From the NCBI GenBank assembly GCA_964403185.1, contig CAYOFK010000002.1:1-47136 (forward strand): a stretch of 47,136 bases of DNA, in the 5' to 3' direction. This document shows positions 1 through 8,201 of the stretch, in pieces (within the stretch, counting starts at the first letter, position 1; every line of letters starts with the position of its first letter). Both the position numbers and the translations under genes were made by a program. The stretch is from CAYOFK01 sp964403185. Its GTDB lineage: Bacteria; Bacteroidota; Bacteroidia; Bacteroidales; VadinHA17. Below the pieces are notes generated by a model. It was not told where the DNA came from. It saw only the letters and a list, made by a program, of their open reading frames with translations, and ran no database searches.

Positions 1-362
1 TTATCATCATCAGCACCACGGGCATAGATCTTTCCATCCCTTACTTCGGGTTCAAATGGCGAAGAGTCCCACAGGTCCAGTGGTTCCACCGGCTGCACAT
101 CATAATGTCCATAAACCAGGACTGTGGGTGCGTCAGGATCTGTTATTTTTTCACCATACACCACGGGAAATCCAATCGTTGGACAGATCTCCGCTGCATC
201 GGCACCCGCCTTTATTATGAATTGTTTAATACATTCCGCTGCCTTCATCATGTCTTTCTCATTATCAGGCTTTGCACTGATGGAAGGGATCCTTATGAGT
301 TCAAAAAGTTCATCCAGGAATCGAATCTTATGTTTTTCAATGTATTGTTCCAGTTCTTTCAT
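1..362 (-). CDS. M20 family metallopeptidase (dipeptidase), N-terminal part
   Basis: The gene starts with ATG at 362 and runs off the left edge, so only about 120 residues are visible. These match the N-terminus of the M20 peptidase/dipeptidase family: a helical start, then IRIPSIS, then the metal-site motif VLVYGHYDVQPVEP, in which the His and the following Asp are the first zinc ligand and an active-site residue in this family. The visible part ends at ARGADDD, the conserved bridging-aspartate region. M20 enzymes remove C-terminal or dipeptide amino acids using two zinc ions, usually in the cytoplasm; no signal peptide is visible. The catalytic C-terminal half lies outside the window, so substrate cannot be judged. 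Confidence 0.9.
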   Translation of the reverse strand, partial: MKELEQYIEKHKIRFLDELFELIRIPSISAKPDNEKDMMKAAECIKQFIIKAGADAAEICPTIGFPVVYGEKITDPDAPTVLVYGHYDVQPVEPLDLWDSSPFEPEVRDGKIYARGADDD

Positions 363-392
363 TTAAATGAATTTAAAAGTTTTATAATACTG

Positions 393-968
393 TTAACTGT
401 TCTTTCTGAAAATTTCTTCTCCGGCGATCCTGACCTTTTCATACCATTCTTTTCCAAACTTCCGGACCAGGGAATCTTTTACAAATTTGTAAACCGGAAG
501 ATCCTCACTTTTTCCACAAACCCTGCCGGATCTGCAGATATTCCATTTTTCATAATTCACGCCTGTAAATCCGGTATAGTTCTTAATACGTACAGGGAAC
601 AAATGGCATGAAACAGGTTTCCTGAACCGGATTTTTTCATCCAGGTACGCCCGTTCGATTCCACAAAAGTATATGCCATGTTCCTGAATGGTATAAGCGC
701 ATTCTTTATCTGTGATCAGGGGAGTAACCTCATCTCCATCCTTGTCTATCATACTGGTCCCGGTTTTTTCAATGGCCTGTATGCCGGCTTCCTGAAGATA
801 AGGCCTGATTTCAGGATATAACTCCTTAAGTAGTTTCACCTCTTCATTTTCAAGGGGTGCACCGGAATCACCGTAAACACAGCAATGGCCTTTGCATTTT
901 TCCAGGTCACACTTAAATTGTTCCTCAAAAACATCCAGACTCAGCACCGTATCATCAATCTGTAACAT
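393..968 (-). CDS. DUF3109 family cysteine-rich protein
   Basis: The 191-residue product begins MLQIDDTVLSLDVFEEQF, the usual N-terminus of DUF3109 proteins of Bacteroidota. It has the clustered cysteines of that family (CDLEKCKGHCC near the start, then a CGIE cysteine, SCHLFP and WNICRSGRVCG), likely binding zinc or an Fe-S cluster; the function is unknown. The same frame is open further upstream to a GTG at 1019, but the ATG at 968 is preferred. It matches the family N-terminus, follows the upstream stop by 4 nt and has a GAGGAA-like purine stretch in front. The tight spacing suggests co-transcription with the small exported protein upstream. Confidence 0.88.
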   Translation of the reverse strand: MLQIDDTVLSLDVFEEQFKCDLEKCKGHCCVYGDSGAPLENEEVKLLKELYPEIRPYLQEAGIQAIEKTGTSMIDKDGDEVTPLITDKECAYTIQEHGIYFCGIERAYLDEKIRFRKPVSCHLFPVRIKNYTGFTGVNYEKWNICRSGRVCGKSEDLPVYKFVKDSLVRKFGKEWYEKVRIAGEEIFRKNS

Positions 969-972
969 GCTG

Positions 973-1416
973 TTAACGTTCCTCGATAAGTGGCAAGGAT
1001 CTGAATTCAGGTATTTCACGGGAAAAAGATTTTTTTTTCACCCGTATCCGAATGACCCCTTCCCCGGAATATTCCGGCTTTTGTTCCTTGGTTTCCTCTG
1101 CCGCATTACTGCCCTCAATGAAAGTGAATAAAAGTTTTAAGGTATCCCCTTTCACAAAATTATCCGCAATTTCATTTGTTTGTCTGTCCCTGATAACCGG
1201 CATGAATTTCCGCGATCCCACCCAGGCCGACTCAATGCTTAGCTTTTTTGAGCTCTTAAGTACTATAATAAGAACACTGTACCTGATCTTTGAAGGAGTT
1301 TCTTTACGGCCTGCAATAATGGTTTGTTTTGTGGCATCCAGCAATTTTATGTCCTTGCTTTTAAAACAAGGGGCCATCAGCAATAGTGTCAGAAAAAATG
1401 TAATTTTTGCTGTCAT
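973..1416 (-). CDS. Small exported protein of unknown function
   Basis: The 147-residue protein has a hydrophobic N-terminus (MTAKITFFLTLLLMAPCF), compatible with a signal peptide; a cysteine at residue 17 could make it a lipoprotein, but the sequence around it is not a good lipobox. The rest is a charged, probably beta-rich domain with a Lys-rich segment near the C-terminus. I do not recognise the family. It lies 4 nt upstream of the DUF3109 gene on the same strand, and a -7-like element lies just upstream of its ATG, so the two probably form a short operon. Confidence 0.6.
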   Translation of the reverse strand: MTAKITFFLTLLLMAPCFKSKDIKLLDATKQTIIAGRKETPSKIRYSVLIIVLKSSKKLSIESAWVGSRKFMPVIRDRQTNEIADNFVKGDTLKLLFTFIEGSNAAEETKEQKPEYSGEGVIRIRVKKKSFSREIPEFRSLPLIEER

Positions 1417-1435
1417 TCAAAACGGAGTTGAACAA

Positions 1436-1443
1436 CAAAAATA
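1436..1443 (-). promoter_or_regulatory. Bacteroidota-type -7 element (TATTTTTG)
   Basis: On the minus strand the octamer TATTTTTG fits the TAnnTTTG -7 consensus of Bacteroidota. It is about 20 nt from the ATG at 1416, which leaves a short leader. I see no clear -33 TTG at the right distance, so the call rests on one box and position. Confidence 0.35.
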
Positions 1444-1544
1444 CAGAAAAATATGGCTTTTAAAGCCGAAACAGGCTTATACTGAAACTCTGAAGACCGG
1501 TTTATGGTTTCTGTTTAAGATTCTTCTGTTCCGGTCCGGTTGTT

Positions 1545-4500
1545 TTAACGAACGATCACCAAACGGTGTACACCCACCTGTGTATCCCGGGAGATCAACC
1601 GGATAAAGTAGATCCCATGGGAAAAACGGCTGATGTTAATCTCAAACTGCTTGCTTCCTTTTTCAAGAATTTGAGTACCTACTTTTGACCCAACCTCATT
1701 ATAGATTTCCAGAAGGGTTGCCGTATCGAGGGTTCCGGCGAACTCAATAAATGCCCTGCCGGATGCTGGGTTTGGATATACTTTGTAATCAAGTGCGTCA
1801 GATAGCAGGATAGTGCCCTGGTTCCAGGTACCCAGCATCCCGGCAAAGGTGATGTAAGACGCCTGGTAGACTTCTTTGGTATCTTCATTTTGCACAAAGG
1901 CGACCAATACCAGGGAATCAACAGATGTGAAATCGCCCGGATTAAAATTCCAGGAAAGACTGATGGTAGCTTCACCGGATACATCCCAGAGTGTTTTCAG
2001 GGAGGTGCCGCCCACATCCGGAAGCATTTTTTTAAGGACATTCCGGTAGAGGATGTTGGGTGTTTCATTCTCAACCACAGACAAATGCAATGTAAGGTTT
2101 TCATTGGTCACATCTCCTTTCAGCCGGGTCAGTTTCACCTCAGCGTTCAGGGTATTGCCGGTAATATCAGAATTACTCAGATCTATATCAACCAACGGAT
2201 CTACCAGTATTTGCCTGAACAGGTCTTTCTCTTCCCAGGAATAGGCGCCATTCTTTCCACCAAATCCCGAGGAGTGGTAGGCCCCTTCCATAACGGAATA
2301 GGGTACCGTTGAGATGCCATAGTAGAATGCTCTGGAGCTGGGTCCGGCCGGATAGTATGCATTCCTGGGATCGGCCCCCGGGAAGTTGGTGAAATAATGA
2401 ATATCGATCAATTCGCCGGCATTTTTCCTGGCAATCTTATTTACCATGGTATCGGCTTTCTCCTGGTTTGGATCGGCAGCATTAGAAAAATGCTCAAGAA
2501 AAACCATCCGCGTACGTTCGCCAATCCAGATATTATCAAATGCAAAGCCTTCAAAGTTACTGGCCACGGCATCCGAACCGAAGGCAAAGCGGAAGCGCAC
2601 CCTGTTACTTTGAATGGAATCCAGGAGATTCCTGGCTTCCTTCCATGCACTTTGATTCACGCCTGTCCATCCCAGGCGCTGACCGCCTGGTTGTCCTGTC
2701 AAGAGTGCCGAATTATACCAATTAATGCCATCTTCGGTAGTACCTACTACCTTCCAGGTATCGCCATCATCCTCAGAGGCCATTAAGGCCGCCCCATCCC
2801 GGCTGGTTTCAGCATGCACCCAGTAATCAAACTTGATCATGGGCTTGTTAACCTGACTGAAATCGAAACAGGGCCCCTCCACAAATGAAAGTTCTACAGT
2901 GTTGTAATATCCGGAATTATTTGTTACCCAGGCCGTATCCCCTCCGGGATCATCCATAACAGATCCGTTTAAAACATTCCGCATCCAGCTTGATTCCCCG
3001 ATGGAAAAATCTTCTTTTTCAGCCACCCAGCCACCGTCTCCGGATTCAAAATCTTCAAAATATTCATTGGTTCCGGAGATGATGATCGTTGGCCTGATCG
3101 GCACTTTATGAACAATTGAATCAAAGCAATTAAAGTTATTCACTACGGTCAACTGCACATCATAATTGCCTGGAGCATCATAGTGGTGGTTGGATATTTG
3201 CTGTAAACTATCGGATGAAACATTTCCATCATCGTAGTGCCAGAACCATTTGTTGATGTCGCCACCATCATCCTCAGCCGTTAATTCGAGAATATCCACC
3301 TGGCATTCATTGGCCCAGGTAAAGGCGGCCCTGGAGTATTCACCAAATTCTATGGGTTGGGCAGGCTGATAGGTATCTGTACAACCATTGTTATCCGTGG
3401 CAGTCAGTGTAATCAACTTGGTTCCGGGTGAATTATAATCATGTACCGGGTGCATAAGATTACTGGAGTCATTCACACCGCTCATAGGATCCCCAAAGTG
3501 CCAGCTCCACTTTACAATGGAGGCGCTGTCCGGAGATGTATTGATAAAGATTGTAGAATCCGGAGTGGCATCGGTCCAGATACAGACATCTGCCACATTA
3601 AAATCCAGTGTAGGCAGACGATGCACCTGGACTGTTTTCTGGTCCGTTATCCGGCATTGGGAGAAATCGCGGGTATAGGTATAGGTTACGGTTTTAGTGG
3701 CGCCCACTCCTGCTCTGGATGGATTGAACCACCAACCACTTCCACCGGCATCGGCCACACCAGGCCCTGTATATTCAAAACTGCCTTCAAAACCCGGGAC
3801 TCCGGCCCGGTTAATATTTCCAACCACCAAAAGCTGCACTGAATCCCCATTGACACAATGTTCATCAGACAATGTATTTGATATGGCCTGTGATCCGACG
3901 TAATCAACAACAAATTCCACCGTTAAAGGATTATACCGGTCTATCCAGCCTAATAAAAATCCAAATATCGGATCGTAAATGTATTCACGCGTGATGTAGT
4001 AAAAAACTATGGTATGGCGTCCATCTCCTGCTATGCCAGGGTTAAATAAAGCCTTAAGCTGATCGCCCGGATCCGGTGTTATACCATTCCCTGTCCAAAT
4101 GGTCCCGATCAGGACCAAATTTGCCGGGACATAAAGATTTTCAATCCAAATATCATCAGGTGCATCTGTATAACAATAAATATATTTATCAAATCCGTTA
4201 TCATAACTTCCGGGGGCTACAAAAATCCCTTTTGGCTCATATACTTCAACTATTATTGTATCTGAAGAAACACAGCCATTAGCATTGGTATAGGTATAGG
4301 TGATCACATTGCAATCGCAGGTATCGGCTTTATTCGGAAAGAATAAACCATCTACTGTGATGGCTCCGGATGCAGATGAATTAAAAGATCCCCCGGGAAT
4401 ATTAACAATAAACTGGTATGCGGTGTCAGTGGTAGGGAAACTTTTGGGTGTCTGGGGGTCAAATTCAACATTTTCTGCCGGATAAACAGTAATACTTTCA

Positions 4501-5849
4501 TTTGGGAACCAAATATTCCCCGTGCAGTTTGCATCTGATATACTTTCCAGAACGTAGGTATGGGTGCCGGCTACAGGATTTATATTAACCGTTGTACCGG
4601 TACCGGTTAATCCTGTCAAATCATGTGACACACCTGATTCATCTTTGTAGGTAGCATTCCAGGGGGATGTTGATTGGGATGAGATTGAAATGCTAAGAAC
4701 AGCTCCGGAACCTTCACACATGGTTGACTTATCGATATCTATTTGCCCTATGGGTGTATGGTATTGGCTCACCACAACATCGTCTGAGGATGCACTCCAG
4801 CAATTGTCTGCATTCATCACCTGAACCGAGTAAGTTCCGCCTGAAACAGTAATACTCGAATTGGAACTTCCGTTTGACCATAAATATGAGGTTCCGGATG
4901 AGGAGGTCAGGATAGTGGTTCCGAAAAATCCACAATAGCCCGGATTGCCTGAGATGACTGGCTTTGGCGGCACCGGTTTTAAACTGACCGTATAATTGGA
5001 TGTAGTTGTACTACAGCCGCTTCCTGAGGTCTGGGTGACACGCACCCATCCTGAACTGCCGGCGCCCCAACTGATATCCACGACCCTGCTGGTGCTGGAA
5101 CCATTAAAGGTGCCACCGGAAACCTCCCAGGAATAGCTATGTCCTGCTGCAAAGGCTGTCTGATAGGACTGGTTTGTATTGCCACATATATCTATCGGAC
5201 CTGAAATATTTGGTGTGGGATTGGTCTCAATAGTGACAGTCTCCCGGTCATCAATCAAATCTCCCGGCACATTGTTTTGATCCTCAACGTAGGTTAGAAT
5301 GTACTCTCCGGCGCTGGTGGCAAAAATGGTATCACTGGTTGCTGTGGTCACATCGGTTACAGTGCCGCCGGATCCAATTTTATACCCGTAGGTCCATGGG
5401 CCGTTTCCGGTCAAAGTCACATAAAGTTCCCTGGTTCCGGAGCCACAGATCACGCCTCCGTTAGACAATTCTGCAGACGGTTCCTGATATGCATAAAGGG
5501 TGATGGAATTTGTGGTCAGGTCTGATGCATCATGCCCTGTGCTTTCCGCCCTGACACGAAAAATTAATATATCCGTATCAAAATCTCCGGTGAATGAAAG
5601 GTACACCCTGGCATTCTGGTCATCTTCCCGGTTCACACCTGAGATGGTTAAATTGGCCGGAGCATTCCTTAAGGTAAAATCCCCTGTTGAAATAGTTGCA
5701 TCATAGGTAGCTCCGGTAAGGGTAACCAGCAGGGAATCCCCATCAAGATCACGTTCGTTAATAAAACCCGGGGATAATGAGGCAGACTGGGAAAATCCAA
5801 GTTGAAAGGCAGTTATAAGAATAAGTGCTGCGAGGTAAAAGGTTTTCAT
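1545..5849 (-). CDS. Giant secreted PKD / Omp28-like protein with T9SS type A sorting domain
   Basis: This 1434-residue protein starts with a signal peptide (MKTFYLAALILITAFQLGFS). The first two thirds are repeated beta-sandwich segments rich in Cys, Gly and aromatic residues, including two clear PKD domains (WSWHFGDP... and WFWHYDDG...). A MAM/jelly-roll-like segment follows (FEDFESGDGGW...), then an Omp28-like thioredoxin-fold region from about residue 1111 (SRAFYYGISTVP, KMLPDVGGTSL). The C-terminus has YPNPASG at about 1358 and a beta-rich tail ending in LVIVR, a typical T9SS type A sorting domain, so it should be exported to the cell surface or medium. The Omp28-like part lacks the usual CxxC. 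It is the last gene of a six-gene minus-strand run and starts 20 nt after the lipoprotein gene. Role: surface adhesin or sensor (inference). Confidence 0.88.
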   Translation of the reverse strand: MKTFYLAALILITAFQLGFSQSASLSPGFINERDLDGDSLLVTLTGATYDATISTGDFTLRNAPANLTISGVNREDDQNARVYLSFTGDFDTDILIFRVRAESTGHDASDLTTNSITLYAYQEPSAELSNGGVICGSGTRELYVTLTGNGPWTYGYKIGSGGTVTDVTTATSDTIFATSAGEYILTYVEDQNNVPGDLIDDRETVTIETNPTPNISGPIDICGNTNQSYQTAFAAGHSYSWEVSGGTFNGSSTSRVVDISWGAGSSGWVRVTQTSGSGCSTTTSNYTVSLKPVPPKPVISGNPGYCGFFGTTILTSSSGTSYLWSNGSSNSSITVSGGTYSVQVMNADNCWSASSDDVVVSQYHTPIGQIDIDKSTMCEGSGAVLSISISSQSTSPWNATYKDESGVSHDLTGLTGTGTTVNINPVAGTHTYVLESISDANCTGNIWFPNESITVYPAENVEFDPQTPKSFPTTDTAYQFIVNIPGGSFNSSASGAITVDGLFFPNKADTCDCNVITYTYTNANGCVSSDTIIVEVYEPKGIFVAPGSYDNGFDKYIYCYTDAPDDIWIENLYVPANLVLIGTIWTGNGITPDPGDQLKALFNPGIAGDGRHTIVFYYITREYIYDPIFGFLLGWIDRYNPLTVEFVVDYVGSQAISNTLSDEHCVNGDSVQLLVVGNINRAGVPGFEGSFEYTGPGVADAGGSGWWFNPSRAGVGATKTVTYTYTRDFSQCRITDQKTVQVHRLPTLDFNVADVCIWTDATPDSTIFINTSPDSASIVKWSWHFGDPMSGVNDSSNLMHPVHDYNSPGTKLITLTATDNNGCTDTYQPAQPIEFGEYSRAAFTWANECQVDILELTAEDDGGDINKWFWHYDDGNVSSDSLQQISNHHYDAPGNYDVQLTVVNNFNCFDSIVHKVPIRPTIIISGTNEYFEDFESGDGGWVAEKEDFSIGESSWMRNVLNGSVMDDPGGDTAWVTNNSGYYNTVELSFVEGPCFDFSQVNKPMIKFDYWVHAETSRDGAALMASEDDGDTWKVVGTTEDGINWYNSALLTGQPGGQRLGWTGVNQSAWKEARNLLDSIQSNRVRFRFAFGSDAVASNFEGFAFDNIWIGERTRMVFLEHFSNAADPNQEKADTMVNKIARKNAGELIDIHYFTNFPGADPRNAYYPAGPSSRAFYYGISTVPYSVMEGAYHSSGFGGKNGAYSWEEKDLFRQILVDPLVDIDLSNSDITGNTLNAEVKLTRLKGDVTNENLTLHLSVVENETPNILYRNVLKKMLPDVGGTSLKTLWDVSGEATISLSWNFNPGDFTSVDSLVLVAFVQNEDTKEVYQASYITFAGMLGTWNQGTILLSDALDYKVYPNPASGRAFIEFAGTLDTATLLEIYNEVGSKVGTQILEKGSKQFEINISRFSHGIYFIRLISRDTQVGVHRLVIVR

Positions 5850-5869
5850 CTTGTATCTCCCTTAATTTT

Positions 5870-7081
5870 CTAATTAAATGAACCTGTGGATGTAACTTTT
5901 ATAAGTGCGATCATCCGGTTTTCATCCTCCGGGATCCCGGTGGAACCGGCCATCACAAACCCTCCGTCACTGGTCTGTGCGATGGCGTTGCCAAACTCGT
6001 TGCCAGTACCACCATAGGTTTTTGACCAGCCCTGAAGTGCATTCCCGGAGCCATCGGTCCTCACAAAGTAAAAATCATAATTTCCCGGACCCGTTAGCGA
6101 CGAACCAAGCACTCCAAAATCACCATTCTCATAAATGAATACCGATCCACCTATTGCTCTTTTTCCTCCATCACTCAATGATACGGGATTGTTCCATACA
6201 TTAAAAAACTTTTCCTGGTTTCCATCATATCTGATTTTATGTAATAGCATACTTGAGGAAGGTCCCTCATCCATGGTTCCCTTAACAATGTATTCATTGC
6301 CAGTAGCATGTATTAAGCTGATCCCCTCGTCCCGGCCATTGCCACCGATGTAAACAGGACTCCATCCCACTCCATTGGGGGTTACACTAAATACTAAAAT
6401 ATCGCCAGCATCATTCACTTCAGTTGTTCCTGCCACCAGGAAGTTTCCTGTTTCAGGATCAGTTATTACAAATCTTCCTTCATCATAGTTGCCATATCCC
6501 CTGATTTCATACCAGGTTGATGGGTTGGCATCAATCTCACCACTTTGATTCGTTCTTACAATTAATGCATCCTCATTTCCGTTTTCATCTGTTCTCCCAA
6601 CTAAAATAAATCCATCTGATAGTTCCTGCACACAATTTCCAACCTGGTTGCCGGCGGGACTGATCTCAGAGGTTCTCTCCCAGGTGACACCGCCCTGTGC
6701 ATTGGTCTTTATAAGATACAGATCGGTCTCATTGCTCAGCGTATCCTGAAATGTACCACACAGTATGTATCCTCCATCGGAGGTAAGTTGCACTGAATTC
6801 CCTTCATCATTTCCGGGTCCTCCATACAAAGCCGACCATTCCTCATTTCCATATTGATCGGTCTTTACCAGCACAACATCGGTATGTCCTTCCGGCCTGG
6901 TGGTGGTCCCGATCACAATATAGCCCCCATCGCCTGTTTGTTTGACATCAGAAGCTTCATCGCTCAGGTAATTGCCAAAAAATTTGATAAAGGCACCGGC
7001 TTGTTCCGGGCCAACATCTGTTTTGGTACATCCCGGAATAAGCAGTAGAAATAGAGCAATTATAATACCTGTTTTTTTCAT
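5870..7081 (-). CDS. Beta-propeller repeat lipoprotein
   Basis: The 403-residue protein has a lipoprotein signal (MKKTGIIIALFLLLIPGC, Cys at 18). After it come about seven repeats of roughly 50 residues, each around a DGGY/F-[IV]-xx-GTT-like core: DGGYIVIGTT, DGGYILCGTF, DGFILVGRT, GNFLVAGTT, EYIVKGTM, DFGVLGSS, DGGFVMAGST. That count fits one complete seven-bladed propeller. Such proteins are common in Bacteroidota envelopes, but their ligands are mostly unknown. It sits 21 nt after the barrel gene and 20 nt before the T9SS gene, so it is probably a lipid-anchored partner of one of them (inference). Confidence 0.82.
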   Translation of the reverse strand: MKKTGIIIALFLLLIPGCTKTDVGPEQAGAFIKFFGNYLSDEASDVKQTGDGGYIVIGTTTRPEGHTDVVLVKTDQYGNEEWSALYGGPGNDEGNSVQLTSDGGYILCGTFQDTLSNETDLYLIKTNAQGGVTWERTSEISPAGNQVGNCVQELSDGFILVGRTDENGNEDALIVRTNQSGEIDANPSTWYEIRGYGNYDEGRFVITDPETGNFLVAGTTEVNDAGDILVFSVTPNGVGWSPVYIGGNGRDEGISLIHATGNEYIVKGTMDEGPSSSMLLHKIRYDGNQEKFFNVWNNPVSLSDGGKRAIGGSVFIYENGDFGVLGSSLTGPGNYDFYFVRTDGSGNALQGWSKTYGGTGNEFGNAIAQTSDGGFVMAGSTGIPEDENRMIALIKVTSTGSFN

Positions 7082-7102
7082 AATAAGGATACTAATAGGA
7101 CC

Positions 7103-8191
7103 TTAAAATTCTATTAATGGTTGCTTTTTCGACCGGTATAAGGGATAGATCCAACCTATGGATGCAGAGAACAGATTGAATTTAAAATCATTATCCATGA
7201 TATAATATCTGAAAATCCGATCCGTTTGTTCTGTGTTCCGGTTGGCGCTGTTAACCGGGCATGTAAAGCCCATGGCAAAACGCACATCAAAATACAGGAG
7301 TCCCCCATAGGGGATCTTGTATTTGATCCCACCTCCTAAAATGCCGTAAACATTAAGCCGGTTGCGTAATTCCAGCATGTCAATGTTGGTCCCTGCCACA
7401 TCTTCAAAAGCCCCTTGTGTATAAATACGTACCGGATCAAGCATAGCAGACAGGGTATAGGTTCCCATAATGCCTCCGCGCAGGTAGGGGCGCCACTTTT
7501 CGGAAACAAATTCATAGGTAGTGGTCAGAGGCAACGCAATATTGGTAATGTTTTCCTTAAACTCAGTAAGGTGTGGATTTTCACTCACAGGAGGAGTGTT
7601 GGTATAGTGATTCAGACTAAAATTGTATTCGTGGTTCATATAACGGACCTCCAGGATGATCTCGAACTTCTTACTGATATACTTGTGGACTCCAAGTCCT
7701 GCTGAAAATCCGGGGCCGGTTGTATATTTTCCTGAATAGTCTGTGATGCTGGATATTTCAAATGGTTCGGTTGTATAAGGGAATGTCACAATCCCGTTCG
7801 CAGCGATGGAGACCGACCAGGATGGGATGGTTTCATATGAATTGAATAATTGTACAAATTCAGCCGGATCGGCCGGTGTGAGCTCATACTCAGGATACTT
7901 TTTCAGAAAGGCCACCATGGTTTGCTCGGCAAGGTCAAGGTGGTCCTCCATATAGTATGATTGAAAGATAAGTTTATAGGCCTGAAGGCGTTCATCCCTG
8001 GTAAATCCCCGGTTCATACAGGATTCCAGCAAACCAGGAACTTCTTTAAACTCCCCCTGATTATAGAGCCGTTCTGCTTCCCGGAGTGTCAGCACACAAC
8101 CTGACTGGGCATGGATGGTCTGACCCCACCCGTTCCATACAATGAAAATAATAAAAATGAAGCGTCGCATATAATAAGTATTTAACATCAT
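7103..8191 (-). CDS. Outer-membrane beta-barrel protein with helical (TPR-like) N-terminus
   Basis: The 362-residue protein has a signal peptide (hydrophobic run from MRRFIFIIFIV to IHAQ). A Cys-containing helical segment of about 90 residues follows (LREAERLYNQGEFKEV... YMEDHLDLAEQTMVAFLKKYPEY), resembling two TPR-like helix pairs. The rest is an outer-membrane barrel with alternating aromatic strands ending in an aromatic residue (IEF). The ATG at 8191 lies 10 nt after the STAND gene stop with AAAGAGC in front; ATG at 8170 is the other plausible start. The frame is open further upstream, but that part overlaps the STAND gene. The link to the NTPase gene suggests an envelope receptor or channel in the same pathway (inference). 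Confidence 0.78.
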   Translation of the reverse strand: MMLNTYYMRRFIFIIFIVWNGWGQTIHAQSGCVLTLREAERLYNQGEFKEVPGLLESCMNRGFTRDERLQAYKLIFQSYYMEDHLDLAEQTMVAFLKKYPEYELTPADPAEFVQLFNSYETIPSWSVSIAANGIVTFPYTTEPFEISSITDYSGKYTTGPGFSAGLGVHKYISKKFEIILEVRYMNHEYNFSLNHYTNTPPVSENPHLTEFKENITNIALPLTTTYEFVSEKWRPYLRGGIMGTYTLSAMLDPVRIYTQGAFEDVAGTNIDMLELRNRLNVYGILGGGIKYKIPYGGLLYFDVRFAMGFTCPVNSANRNTEQTDRIFRYYIMDNDFKFNLFSASIGWIYPLYRSKKQPLIEF

Positions 8192-8201
8192 GTTGCTCTT
8201 T

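Noticed and set aside
640..665. GTTCGATTCCAC, resembling a tRNA T-loop
   Set aside because: It lies within the DUF3109 coding sequence, and no acceptor, D or anticodon stem can be formed around it.
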